From positions 124,001 through 188,000 of the forward strand of contig JADYUL010000001.1 of assembly GCA_021531795.1 (NCBI GenBank): DNA of 64,000 nt, read 5' to 3'. A model generated the notes under the pieces. That model saw only the letters and a program-made list of their open reading frames with translations. It had not been told where the DNA came from and did not search any database. The DNA is from Lacrimispora saccharolytica (GTDB lineage Bacteria > Bacillota > Clostridia > Lachnospirales > Lachnospiraceae). The position numbers and the translations under genes are program-made. Shown piece after piece: positions 26,592 to 36,452 of the stretch. The stretch's first letter is position 1, and each line of letters starts with the position of its first letter.

Positions 26592-27703
26592 AGAAACTTC
26601 CTCTTAATCTACAGTTCTTCGCAAAGGACGGCCCGGGTGGTGAGAAAACCGAGGAGCCTACAGCTAAGAAGCTTGAAGATGCCAGGAAGGAAGGACAGGT
26701 TGCCAAGTCAAAAGAAATTGCCAATGGGTTAGGCTTACTAGCCCTTTTTCTGCTGTTAAAAATCATGGTCGGAAGTATAGGAACCAGTTTCCTTGAATCC
26801 TTCAGTATGGTATATAACAGAATCCCGGTGATATGCAAGCTAAATGGCGGAACCTCACCCATGGGTGATATATCTGTGCTACTTAGAACCGTGATGCTCA
26901 GGCTTCTTATCATCCTGCTGCCTGTCCTGCTTATAGGATTCGCGGTAGCATTTGTAAGTGACCTTTTTCAGGTAAAATGGAGACCGACCTCCAAGCCGCT
27001 TCAGCCGAAGTTTAGCAAACTGAATCCACTAAACGGAATTAAGAAGATATTCTCGGCCCAGTCACTTGTGGAACTGGTTAAATCAGTTGCAAAGATTCTG
27101 CTTATTGCCTTTGTTACCTACTCATATATCAAGAAAAAGAGCGGCCTGCTCTATGCTCTATATGATATGTCTATGATGCAGGCGGTCAATCTTATCGGTG
27201 AGACCGTAATAGAGCTCGGAATCAGAATATCTGCAATATATATGATAATTGCCGGTGCTGACTTCATGTATCAGAAGTATAAGTTCAAGAACGACATGAA
27301 GATGACGAAGCAGGAAGTCAAGGAAGAATACAAGAATGCTGAAGGAGATCCCGAGATTAAGGGTAAGATTAAGGCAAGAATGCGTGAGGCTTCACAGAGA
27401 AGAATGATGCAGGCCATTCCCAAGGCAGATGTTGTTATCACCAACCCGACCCACTATGCGGTCGCCATCAGGTACGATACTGAGGTTGCCCCCGCTCCCA
27501 TTGTGGTTGCCAAGGGTAGCGACTATCTGGCGCAGAAGATTAAGCAGATAGCCAGAGAAAACAACGTTGAGATTGTTGAGGACAAACCGCTGGCGCGAAT
27601 GCTCTTTGCCAATGTTGACGTTGATAAACAGATTCCGCCGGAGCTGTATCAGGCGGTAGCAGAGATTCTTGCCATGGTTTACCATGCACAAGGTAAGGTA
27701 TAA
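26489..27703 (+). CDS. flhB: Flagellar export switch protein FlhB (start uncertain)
   Basis: Export specificity switch. The conserved protein begins around LPLNLQFFAKDGPGGEKTEEPT (from about 26594), has four membrane helices and the autocleavage motif NPTH near residue 310. The only ATG/GTG/TTG in frame ahead of the conserved region is ATG 26489, lying 103 bases inside fliR and adding about 35 unrelated residues. The frame is -1 relative to fliR. Possibilities are a long overlap, a non-canonical start, programmed or sequencing frameshift giving a FliR-FlhB fusion (fusions are known in Clostridium), or an undetected start. The mature core itself is intact. Confidence 0.85.
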   Translation: MCYIFDYRYDAVDIQHNIQRDEGTYYYLCRRNDLEKLPLNLQFFAKDGPGGEKTEEPTAKKLEDARKEGQVAKSKEIANGLGLLALFLLLKIMVGSIGTSFLESFSMVYNRIPVICKLNGGTSPMGDISVLLRTVMLRLLIILLPVLLIGFAVAFVSDLFQVKWRPTSKPLQPKFSKLNPLNGIKKIFSAQSLVELVKSVAKILLIAFVTYSYIKKKSGLLYALYDMSMMQAVNLIGETVIELGIRISAIYMIIAGADFMYQKYKFKNDMKMTKQEVKEEYKNAEGDPEIKGKIKARMREASQRRMMQAIPKADVVITNPTHYAVAIRYDTEVAPAPIVVAKGSDYLAQKIKQIARENNVEIVEDKPLARMLFANVDVDKQIPPELYQAVAEILAMVYHAQGKV

Positions 27704-27749
27704 TTCTACAAATCGATTTACAATAAAGTTTTGACGGAAAGGAGGAAAT

Positions 27750-29792
27750 ATGCTTAAGAAATTCGGTGCGGATATCGGCGTGTCTCTATATGTGCTCACG
27801 GCCTTTGTCATGTTCATTATTACTATTCCCTCCTGGCTGTTAGATATATTTCTTGCAATAAACATATCTATCGCTTTCACAATCCTGTTTACGGCGATGT
27901 TCAGTAAGGAAGTACTCGAAATGAGCTATTTTCCTACGGTATTGCTCTTTACAACAATATTCAGAATCGGATTAAATGTATCATCTACCAAGCTGATTCT
28001 GAAAACAGGAAACCCCGGTAACGTCGTTCAGACCTTCGGTCAATATGTTGGTGGCGGTGACCTTATTATCGGTGCCATCGTATTCATCATTCTTATTGTA
28101 ATCCAGTTCATGGTTATCAATAAGGGTTCTGAAAGAGTAGCCGAGGTAACGGCAAGATTCACACTTGATGCCATGCCCGGTAAGCAGATGGCGATTGATG
28201 CAGACCTTAATACCGGTGCTATTAATGATGCTGAAGCCAAGAGAAGAAGAGATAAGATCCAGCAGGAGAGCAGCTTCTTCGGTTCCATGGACGGTGCCGT
28301 GAAGTATGTTAAGGGAGATGCCACAGCAGGTCTTTTGATCACCCTTGTCAATATCGTCGGCGGTATTGCCATGGGAATGCTAAGACAGGGACTTGATCTC
28401 AATACGGCTCTCTCGAAATATACAATTCTTACAATCGGTGACGGACTGGTATCTCAGATACCTTCACTTCTGATATCACTTGCTACAGGTATTCTGGTAA
28501 CTAAGGGAAGCAAGGAGGCGGACTTCGGTTCAGTGCTTATCAGGCAGCTCTTCGGTATTCCCAAGGTATTGTATTTGGTTGGTGGTGTAATCATCTTCCT
28601 TGGAATTGCAACACCCCTTAATCCTCTTATATTCATAACCCTGGGTGTGATCTTCATTGTTGTCGGAAGAATTATTGCCGGTACGATAGAGATTTCCAAG
28701 ATTGAAGATGAAAGTGTTGAGGAGGAGATGGCTGCAGAAGAAATCAGGCAGCCTGAGAATGTCAATTCTCTGCTTCAAGTAGACCCTATAGAGCTTGAGT
28801 TCGGATATGGTATTATTCCGCTGGCCGATGTTAATCAGGGCGGTGACCTTCTCGACAGAGTGGTTATGATCAGAAGACAGATAGCTTTGGAGCTCGGTAC
28901 GGTTGTTCCGATAATCCGACTCAGAGATAATATACAGCTCAATCCGAATCAGTACATTATCAAGATAAAGGGTATTCAGGTCAGCGAAGGAGAGATTCTG
29001 TTTGACCATTATATGGCTATGGATCCCGGATATGCGGAAGGAGAGATAACGGGTATTCCGACCTTTGAACCATCCTTCCATCTGCCTGCCGTATGGATAA
29101 GCGAGAATCAGAGGGAGAGAGCGGAGAGTATGGGATATACGGTTGTTGACCCGCCATCAATCATTGCTACCCATCTGACTCAGGTGATAAGAGAACATAT
29201 TGCAGAGCTTCTGTCGCGTCAGGATACGCAGAATCTGATAAACAACTTGAAAGAGGGCAATCCGACACTTGTGGAGGAACTTGTACCCAAACTGCTGTCA
29301 GTCGGAGAGATTCAGAAGGTATTGCAGAATCTGCTTAAGGAGGCAGTCTCCATCAGAGATTTGCTTACAATATTTGAGACTCTGGCAGACTATGCTCCGA
29401 CCACAAGAGACTGTGACATTCTGACAGAATATGTAAGACAGGCGCTTAAGCGTGCAATAAGCAATAAGTTCTTTCCGAGCAATGAGACAACCAGTGTGGT
29501 TACGCTCGATCCTAAGCTTGAGCAGAAGATCATGAGCTGTGTCAAGCAGACTGAGCAGGGGGCATATCTTAATCTCGATCCGGATACGACCAAGATGATA
29601 ATATCCAGTGTCGAGTCCGAGGTTAAGAAGATGGAAGAGGCCGGTAAGACACCGATAGTAATTACTTCTCCCATTGTCAGAATCTACTTTAAACGCCTTA
29701 CAGAGGATTACTTTAAGGACCTCATTGTGGTATCATATAATGAGGTAGAGTCTAATGTAGAATTGCAGTCAATGGGAATGATTACTGCATAG
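27750..29792 (+). CDS. flhA: Flagellar export protein FlhA
   Basis: Large export gate ring, 680 residues. The N-terminal half has about eight membrane helices with the FHIPEP signature region (GNPGNVVQTFGQYVGGGDLIIG; ARFTLDAMPGKQMAIDADL), and the C-terminal half is the cytoplasmic docking domain. GGAAAGGAGG precedes the ATG. Confidence 0.97.
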   Translation: MLKKFGADIGVSLYVLTAFVMFIITIPSWLLDIFLAINISIAFTILFTAMFSKEVLEMSYFPTVLLFTTIFRIGLNVSSTKLILKTGNPGNVVQTFGQYVGGGDLIIGAIVFIILIVIQFMVINKGSERVAEVTARFTLDAMPGKQMAIDADLNTGAINDAEAKRRRDKIQQESSFFGSMDGAVKYVKGDATAGLLITLVNIVGGIAMGMLRQGLDLNTALSKYTILTIGDGLVSQIPSLLISLATGILVTKGSKEADFGSVLIRQLFGIPKVLYLVGGVIIFLGIATPLNPLIFITLGVIFIVVGRIIAGTIEISKIEDESVEEEMAAEEIRQPENVNSLLQVDPIELEFGYGIIPLADVNQGGDLLDRVVMIRRQIALELGTVVPIIRLRDNIQLNPNQYIIKIKGIQVSEGEILFDHYMAMDPGYAEGEITGIPTFEPSFHLPAVWISENQRERAESMGYTVVDPPSIIATHLTQVIREHIAELLSRQDTQNLINNLKEGNPTLVEELVPKLLSVGEIQKVLQNLLKEAVSIRDLLTIFETLADYAPTTRDCDILTEYVRQALKRAISNKFFPSNETTSVVTLDPKLEQKIMSCVKQTEQGAYLNLDPDTTKMIISSVESEVKKMEEAGKTPIVITSPIVRIYFKRLTEDYFKDLIVVSYNEVESNVELQSMGMITA

Positions 29793-29817
29793 ATTATTTA
29801 TTTGGGGAAATATTTCT

Positions 29818-31128
29818 ATGATAATTAAGAAATATCAGGGAAAAAATGAATCAGAGGCTACAGAACTTGCCAAGAAGGAACTTGGTGAGTCTGTAGTTAT
29901 TATGAATGTAAGAACCTTTAAGCCCAAGGGGCTTAAAGGCTTTTTTCAAGGTTCAAAGGTTGAGGTAACCGTTGCTCTTGAAGAGGAGAGTGAGAGACCT
30001 CAGCCTAAGCCGCCGACAATGACGGCTTTAGAACAGTTAGCCAAAAAGCAGCAGGAGATTAATGAAAAGCGCAAGCTTGAGGAGACTGCTGCAAGAATGG
30101 TAAAGCCGGCAAGAGTAGTTATGCCTCCGACGGAAGCGCCGGTTCATATTGATATTAAGGCAGATGATGGAGAAACGGTAAATATTCTGCCAGCCAATAA
30201 GCAGGAGTCCTTAGAGGAGAAGCTCGATTCGCTTGAGACGCTCCTTAGGGGGAAACTTGAAGACGGCGGCGCACAGGAAGAGAAGAGCGAACAAGCCTCG
30301 GTTAAGAATAAGCAGAAGGAACAGTCTGACGAACAGCTTAAGTTTACCAAACTTCTGTATAACATGATGATTGACAACGAGGTTCATGAAAAGTATGCCA
30401 ATGCAATCATTGAGGAGGCTGAGAAGAGCAATAAACCCAATATGCCCTTTGACTATATGCTGACCAATATATATCAGAAGATGATTCTCAAGTTTGGAAA
30501 CACTTCGGAGATTTCACCGGCAAGTAAGGGAGCCAAGGTGGTATTCTTTGTTGGTCCCACCGGTGTGGGTAAGACCACAACCATTGCAAAGATCGCAAGT
30601 AAACTCTGTGTGGAGGATAAGAAGAAGGTTGCACTGCTTACGGCGGACACCTACAGGATTGCGGCCGCAGAACAACTTAGAACCTATGCCAATATCTTAG
30701 AGGTACCGTTTAGGATTATATACTCTGCACCGGAAATAGAGCAGGCGTATGAGGAATTCAATTCCTATGACTATATATTGGTTGATACGGCAGGTCATTC
30801 GCATCACAATGAGGAACAGAAAAATAATACCAACCTAATCATTCACGGTGTAGATGATATCGCCGAAAGTGAGGTCTATCTCGTATTAAGTGCTACGACC
30901 AAGTATCGTGATCTTGTGGATATTGCAGACACCTATAAGGAGATGAGTGATTACAGGATTATCTTTACCAAGCTTGACGAGACGACTGCTCTCGGTAATC
31001 TGCTCAATCTTCGTCTGTATACGGGATGTGAACTCAGCTATGTTACCTATGGACAGAACGTTCCGGATGATATAGATAAGTTCAACCCTCAGACAACCGT
31101 CAAGTCAATTCTCGGCGGACAGAAATAG
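29818..31128 (+). CDS. flhF: SRP-like GTPase FlhF
   Basis: Controls flagellar placement. The 436 residues begin MIIKKYQGKNESEAT (B domain), then a charged linker, the N domain and the G domain with P-loop GPTGVGKTTT at about 246-255, DTYRIAAAEQLRTYA and DTAGHSHHN. It is followed by its partner flhG. Confidence 0.96.
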   Translation: MIIKKYQGKNESEATELAKKELGESVVIMNVRTFKPKGLKGFFQGSKVEVTVALEEESERPQPKPPTMTALEQLAKKQQEINEKRKLEETAARMVKPARVVMPPTEAPVHIDIKADDGETVNILPANKQESLEEKLDSLETLLRGKLEDGGAQEEKSEQASVKNKQKEQSDEQLKFTKLLYNMMIDNEVHEKYANAIIEEAEKSNKPNMPFDYMLTNIYQKMILKFGNTSEISPASKGAKVVFFVGPTGVGKTTTIAKIASKLCVEDKKKVALLTADTYRIAAAEQLRTYANILEVPFRIIYSAPEIEQAYEEFNSYDYILVDTAGHSHHNEEQKNNTNLIIHGVDDIAESEVYLVLSATTKYRDLVDIADTYKEMSDYRIIFTKLDETTALGNLLNLRLYTGCELSYVTYGQNVPDDIDKFNPQTTVKSILGGQK

Positions 31129-31150
31129 TATTATCTAAGGAGCACATATT

Positions 31151-32038
31151 ATGGATCAGGCTCAACAGTTACGTAATATAGTAAAAGCCAACAGTCCGAC
31201 GTCCAATAGGCCCTTAGCCAGAGTCATTACCGTAACAAGCGGTAAGGGAGGCGTGGGCAAATCCAATACAGCGATCAATCTTGCAATTCAGTTTCGTAAG
31301 ATGGGACAGCGCGTGATTATCCTAGATGCGGACTTCGGACTTGCCAATATAGAGATTATGTTCGGAACCGTACCCAAGCACAATCTCTGCGATCTGATAT
31401 ATCAGGGCAAGAATATTAAGGAGATCATTACCTGGGGACCGGGAGATGTGGGCTTTATTTCCGGAGGCTCCGGTATTGCAGGTCTTTCAAACTTAAGCCG
31501 TGATTATCTTGTCTATATCATTCAGAATCTGGCAGAGCTTGATGCAATTGCAGACGTTATCATTATCGATACGGGTGCGGGTATTTCCGATGCGGTATTG
31601 GAATTTCTGGTTGCAAGCGGAGAGATTCTGCTTGTGACAACACCTGAACCTACATCAATAACCGATTCCTATTCGCTGCTTAAGGCACTGAACAGACATC
31701 CGAGATTCTCCAAGGAAGCCTCTCAGATAAAAGTGATAGCCAATAAGGTCGACAGGGATGAAGCGGGACTCGCGCTTTTTAATAAGTTGAATGTTGTTGT
31801 ACAGCGGTACTTAAAGCTGCCGATATCGTACCTCGGTACCGTTCCACAGGATGAGAAGCTGAGTCAGGCTGTAATGCAGCAGACACCGGTTTCGCTTGCC
31901 AATCCGCAAGCTAAGTCGGCGAAGGCGTATGAAAGAATTGCCGCGGTTCTTATGAACAAGGAACTTAGCGGTAATGTTAAGAAGAGAGGAATGGCAGCAT
32001 TTTTTTCACATATAGTTACGGGTAAGAAACTGGACTAG
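31151..32038 (+). CDS. flhG: MinD-like ATPase FlhG (YlxH/FleN)
   Basis: Limits flagellar number together with FlhF. The 295-residue protein has a deviant Walker A (SGKGGVGKSNTA), DADFGLANIEIMFG and DTGAGISDAVLEF, and lacks MinD's C-terminal amphipathic helix signature in recognisable form. An N-terminal glutamine motif (DQAQQLRNIV) like that of FlhG, which activates FlhF, is present. Confidence 0.95.
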   Translation: MDQAQQLRNIVKANSPTSNRPLARVITVTSGKGGVGKSNTAINLAIQFRKMGQRVIILDADFGLANIEIMFGTVPKHNLCDLIYQGKNIKEIITWGPGDVGFISGGSGIAGLSNLSRDYLVYIIQNLAELDAIADVIIIDTGAGISDAVLEFLVASGEILLVTTPEPTSITDSYSLLKALNRHPRFSKEASQIKVIANKVDRDEAGLALFNKLNVVVQRYLKLPISYLGTVPQDEKLSQAVMQQTPVSLANPQAKSAKAYERIAAVLMNKELSGNVKKRGMAAFFSHIVTGKKLD

Positions 32039-32067
32039 GAAGCTTATCTGTTAAGAGGGAATTGCCG

Positions 32068-32781
32068 ATGATTGAAAAATATGTTTTCCCCGGTCAGAGG
32101 GTTGAACTTAAGGCAGTAAATTTAAAGGAAGGCGAAAAGAACAAAACACATAATACCAAGGTCTATGATGTTGTCGGAGAAGACAGAATAGAGATTATAA
32201 TGCCGATGGAGCAGACGAAACTGATTCTGCTTCCGGTGGACGGAGAATATGATCTGTTCTTCTATTCGGGAGCAGTTCTTTATGAATGCGTAGCCCGTGT
32301 GATTGACAGGTATAAGAGCAACAATGTATATATTCTCCTCATGGAATTGGAGACTAACCTGCGTAAATTCCAGAGAAGAGAATATTACAGATACAGCTGT
32401 GCACTAGAGATGGATTCGCGTAACATCTGTGAGGAGGAGATTGCCAACGAGGAACGTAATGAGTATGCTCTGGTTCCGGGGCTTCCGCTTAAGAGAAGCA
32501 TAATTGTGGATATCAGCGGAGGTGGTCTTAGGTTCGTCAGTGATTATAAATACGATAAGGATAGCGTGATCCTGTGTCATTATACCCTTATGATAAAAGG
32601 AGAGACGAGAGAGTTTGATCTTGTAAGCAAGATCTTAGATGTGAAGGAGATCACTACAGGCAAGGGCGGTTATGAACACAGGGTTCAGTACCTTAACGCC
32701 CACAGTCAGGACAGGGAAGAGATAATCCAGTATATATTTGATGAAGAGAGAAAGAACAGGAAAAGAGAACGCGGTTTTTAG
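32068..32781 (+). CDS. PilZ-domain c-di-GMP-binding protein (YcgR-like)
   Basis: 237 residues with an N-terminal YcgR-like beta domain and a C-terminal PilZ domain. The c-di-GMP-binding residues RREYYRY (R-x3-R type) and DISGGGLRF are intact. ATG 32068 is preferred over TTG 32062 because AAGAGGGA (32053-32060) is better spaced. In B. subtilis the related YpfA/DgrA inhibits motility. Its place between flhG and cheB ties it to this motor. Confidence 0.9.
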   Translation: MIEKYVFPGQRVELKAVNLKEGEKNKTHNTKVYDVVGEDRIEIIMPMEQTKLILLPVDGEYDLFFYSGAVLYECVARVIDRYKSNNVYILLMELETNLRKFQRREYYRYSCALEMDSRNICEEEIANEERNEYALVPGLPLKRSIIVDISGGGLRFVSDYKYDKDSVILCHYTLMIKGETREFDLVSKILDVKEITTGKGGYEHRVQYLNAHSQDREEIIQYIFDEERKNRKRERGF

Positions 32782-32809
32782 ATGATTAAGAAGCTTAAAC
32801 GGAGGGATA

Positions 32810-33898
32810 ATGAAAAAAATCCTGCTAGTTGATGACTCTGCACTCATGAGAAGGGTGTTGAGTGATATAATAAATTCTGACAAAAGGTTCCATATTGAAA
32901 AGGAAGCCAAAAATGGTTTGGAAGCCCTTGAGATTCTGAGGACTGAGACCTTTGACGGGGTTGTTCTTGATGTGAATATGCCCAAGATGGACGGCATAGA
33001 GCTGCTTCGCGCACTGGCAAGTGAAGGAATCAGCGCACGAATCCTCATGGCGAGTACCCTTACCATGGACGGAGCTAAGGTCACGCTGGATGCTCTGGAA
33101 CTTGGAGCTCTTGATTTCATTCATAAGCCGGAATGGTCTTATAAATGTAAAGAGAACAATTTTGACAAAGAGCTTCTGGATACATTGGATGCTGTATGCA
33201 ATGCCAAGTTAAAAAGTGTTTCGGCAGTTAAACCCGTAACCAAAAGAACGATTGAGATACAGACGGGAGTTGAACAGCTGGTTAGGAAAAAGGCTGCATC
33301 AATTACCGGCAACAGGCTTGTTGCAATCGCCATCTCAACAGGCGGACCTAAGTCGTTACAATCAGTCATTCCGTTTTTGCCGGAGGATCTCAATGCACCG
33401 GTTGTTATTGTACAGCATATGCCGGTAGGCTTTACGGAGAGTTTGGCACAGAGAATGGATGCTATCTCAAGGATTGCCGTATCCGAGGCCAAGGAGGGAG
33501 AGGTTCTTGAGAATGGTCATGTGTATATTGCAAGAGGCGGACAGCATCTGAAGCTTGTTAAATCGGGCAGAGGCTCCAGGGTCCATTATTCGGATGAACC
33601 ACCGAGAGAAGGTGTTAAGCCCTCGGCAAACTATATGTATGAGTCCCTCTCAGACAGCGGATATGATGAGATTATCTGTGTTGTAATGACAGGAATGGGT
33701 TCCGACGGAACAGAGGGTATAAGGAATCTTAAGTTAAATAAGAAGGTATACTGTATTTCACAGGAGAAGAACAGTTGTATTGTGTATGGAATGCCTAAGG
33801 CGGCTGACAAGGCGGGAATTACCGATGAATCGGTTGAGTTGGGCAATATTGCACAGGAGATTATATTACACGTGGGGGTAATGCAAAATGGATGTTAG
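32810..33898 (+). CDS. cheB: Chemotaxis methylesterase/response regulator CheB
   Basis: Demethylates receptors. The 362 residues comprise an N-terminal receiver with D54 (VVLDVNMP) and a C-terminal CheB domain with catalytic Ser in AISTGGPKS, His in VQHMP and Asp in MTGMGSDG. It overlaps cheA by 11 bases. No cheR is present in the window. Confidence 0.96.
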   Translation: MKKILLVDDSALMRRVLSDIINSDKRFHIEKEAKNGLEALEILRTETFDGVVLDVNMPKMDGIELLRALASEGISARILMASTLTMDGAKVTLDALELGALDFIHKPEWSYKCKENNFDKELLDTLDAVCNAKLKSVSAVKPVTKRTIEIQTGVEQLVRKKAASITGNRLVAIAISTGGPKSLQSVIPFLPEDLNAPVVIVQHMPVGFTESLAQRMDAISRIAVSEAKEGEVLENGHVYIARGGQHLKLVKSGRGSRVHYSDEPPREGVKPSANYMYESLSDSGYDEIICVVMTGMGSDGTEGIRNLKLNKKVYCISQEKNSCIVYGMPKAADKAGITDESVELGNIAQEIILHVGVMQNGC

Positions 33899-35972
33899 CC
33901 AGTATCTAGAGATTTTTATCGACGAGACCAAAGAGCATTTACAGAATCTCAATACGCAGATTCTGGATCTTGAACAGTCACCGGACGACATGGACACAGT
34001 GAATGAAATATTCAGAGCTGCCCATTCCCTTAAGGGTATGGCAGGAACCATGGGTTACAAGAGAATGCAGACTCTGACCCATGATATGGAGAATGTGTTC
34101 AGTAAGGTTAGAGACGGTGCCCTGAAGGTTAATTCGAGCATAATCGATACCATATTCCAGTGTCTGGATGCCTTAGAGGAGTATCTTGACAATATTCAGT
34201 CAAGCGCAGATGAGGGTACCAATGACAATGAGAATATCATCAAGGCGCTTAACGGCTTCCTAAACGGTGAGAGTGCTGAGCCTAAGGCAGAGGAGAAGAA
34301 GACAGAGCCCCAGGCACCTAATACGGAGAATGCAGAAACTCCCGTCATGAGTGCTGACGGCAATCCCGATGACAAGTGGAAGAGCATCAACTTCTCTGAA
34401 GAGCAGCTTCATGTTATGGGCACAGCCAAGGGTAAGGGACTGAATGTTGTCGGTGTTACGGTTTTCGTTCAGGAGAGTTGTATTCTTAAGGCTGCAAGAG
34501 CCTTCCTGGTATTCAAGACCTTGGAGGAACTGGGTGAGGTTATTATCTCAGTACCTTCTGCACAGGATATCGAGGATGAGAGATTCGAGCTTGATTTCAG
34601 TATGATTATCATCACGGAGAAGACTGTAGATGATGTGATAAAAGCCTGCAAGGGTGTATCAGAGATTGCCAAGGTATCCGGCGGAGCTGTAGATGTTCCC
34701 GCAATCGCAGAAGAAGAGAAGGAAAGCGAGACAGAACTTCAGGTATCGGAGAACAAGGCTCCTCAGGCAGATAATGGTGGCAACACCAAGGCACCTGCAG
34801 AGAAGAAGAAGCCTGTGGTTAACAGAACCGTCAGAGTCGATATTGAGAAACTGGATGTACTTATGAATCTTGTCAGCGAGCTTATCATTGCCAAGAATTC
34901 ACTTGTATCGGCAGCAACATCGACAGGCTCTGCGACCAATGAGATTAATGAGCATATAGAATACCTCGAGAATGTAACTACCAACCTTCATGAATCGGTA
35001 ATGAAGGTTAGAATGGTACCTATCGAGAGCGTGGTAAACAAGTTCCCGAGAATGATTAGAGATCTTCAGAAGAAACTTGGTAAGAAGATGGAACTGTATA
35101 TGTCAGGTGAAGAGACAGAACTTGACAGAACAGTGGTTGATGAGATTGGTGATCCCATCATGCACCTGCTTCGTAATTCGGCAGACCATGGTATCGAGTC
35201 GGATGTTAACCTAAGAATTCAGAGAGGTAAGCCGGAAGCAGGCTCAATCTACCTGGATGCATATCAGGACGGTAACAACGTTGTCATCGAGGTTAAGGAT
35301 GATGGTAACGGTATTGATGTTAATGCAGTTAGGAACAAGGCTATCGAGAGAGGAACAATTACATCTGAGCAGGCTGATTCGATGACAGATCAGGAGATAA
35401 TCAATCTTCTTTTCCTTCCCAGCTTCTCAACTGCCAAGGTTGTATCCGATATCTCGGGAAGAGGTGTTGGACTTGATGTTGTTAAGTCTAAGATAGAATC
35501 CCTCTCAGGAGAGGTTGAGGTTAAGAGTACACTTGGTGTCGGAAGTACATGGACAATAAGACTTCCTCTTACTCTCGCAATCATTCAGACACTTATGGTT
35601 ATTGTGGGCGGAGAGAAGTATGCAATTCCTCTCAGCAATATCCAGACCATAGAGAGCATAAGACCCGATGAGGTAAGTACGGTTCAGACTAAGGAAGTAA
35701 TTACCTTAAGAGGCAACATTATTCCTCTTATCAGACTTAATGAGGTACTTGGCTGTGAGTCAACCAAGGATCCCAATGAAGAGCTTGTTGTGGTAATCGT
35801 TAAGAAGGGTGATAAGATGGCAGGACTCGTAATAGATACACTTACGGGACAGCAGGAAATCGTTATCAAGTCGCTGGGTAAGTATATCAACAAGAGCAAG
35901 CTTATCAGTGGCGCAACTATTCTCGGTAATGGTGAAGTTGCACTTATCATTGACCCCAATGCATTAATCTAA
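33888..35972 (+). CDS. cheA: Chemotaxis histidine kinase CheA
   Basis: Receptor-coupled kinase, 694 residues. The HPt domain carries the phospho-accepting His46 (FRAAHSLKG). A CheY/CheB-binding P2 region, dimerisation domain, HATPase domain (HLLRNSADHGIE; GRGVGLDVV) and C-terminal CheW-like domain follow. cheW starts 12 bases later. Confidence 0.97.
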   Translation: MDVSQYLEIFIDETKEHLQNLNTQILDLEQSPDDMDTVNEIFRAAHSLKGMAGTMGYKRMQTLTHDMENVFSKVRDGALKVNSSIIDTIFQCLDALEEYLDNIQSSADEGTNDNENIIKALNGFLNGESAEPKAEEKKTEPQAPNTENAETPVMSADGNPDDKWKSINFSEEQLHVMGTAKGKGLNVVGVTVFVQESCILKAARAFLVFKTLEELGEVIISVPSAQDIEDERFELDFSMIIITEKTVDDVIKACKGVSEIAKVSGGAVDVPAIAEEEKESETELQVSENKAPQADNGGNTKAPAEKKKPVVNRTVRVDIEKLDVLMNLVSELIIAKNSLVSAATSTGSATNEINEHIEYLENVTTNLHESVMKVRMVPIESVVNKFPRMIRDLQKKLGKKMELYMSGEETELDRTVVDEIGDPIMHLLRNSADHGIESDVNLRIQRGKPEAGSIYLDAYQDGNNVVIEVKDDGNGIDVNAVRNKAIERGTITSEQADSMTDQEIINLLFLPSFSTAKVVSDISGRGVGLDVVKSKIESLSGEVEVKSTLGVGSTWTIRLPLTLAIIQTLMVIVGGEKYAIPLSNIQTIESIRPDEVSTVQTKEVITLRGNIIPLIRLNEVLGCESTKDPNEELVVVIVKKGDKMAGLVIDTLTGQQEIVIKSLGKYINKSKLISGATILGNGEVALIIDPNALI

Positions 35973-35984
35973 GGAGGAATAGAC

Positions 35985-36449
35985 ATGGACGAGGTTAAAG
36001 TATATTCAGAAGCTATACAGTTTATCAAGATTGCCATTGGGGAAGAAATGTATGGAATTGATATCAGTATAGTGGACAATATTGTTCGCCCTCAGGCTGT
36101 TACAAGAGTACCGAATGTCGCAGCATACATTAAAGGCGTAATTAATATCAGAGGTGAAATCGTTCCTATCATGAGCCTCAGACTCAAGATGGGATTTGAG
36201 GAAATCGAAGAGACCAAGAATACCAGATTTATTATTGTTAAGCTTGAGAAGTATGGAAAGATCGGACTGATCGTGGATGCTGTTAAGGAGGTTGTTACTC
36301 TGACTCCCGAGCAGATAGAGAAGATGAAGTACGATGCCAATGATGATATACCACACTTTGTTGCAGGTGTTGGCAAGACAGAGAACGGACTTGTATCATT
36401 ACTCGATATTGATGTAGTAACCTATGATAAGTCTATGAAGGAGGACTAA
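35985..36449 (+). CDS. cheW: Chemotaxis adapter CheW
   Basis: Couples receptors to CheA. The 154 residues form a single CheW domain (YGIDISIVDNIVRPQ; YIKGVINIRGEIVPIMSL; LIVDAVKEVV). AAGGAGG precedes the ATG. Confidence 0.96.
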   Translation: MDEVKVYSEAIQFIKIAIGEEMYGIDISIVDNIVRPQAVTRVPNVAAYIKGVINIRGEIVPIMSLRLKMGFEEIEETKNTRFIIVKLEKYGKIGLIVDAVKEVVTLTPEQIEKMKYDANDDIPHFVAGVGKTENGLVSLLDIDVVTYDKSMKED

Positions 36450-36452
36450 TAC

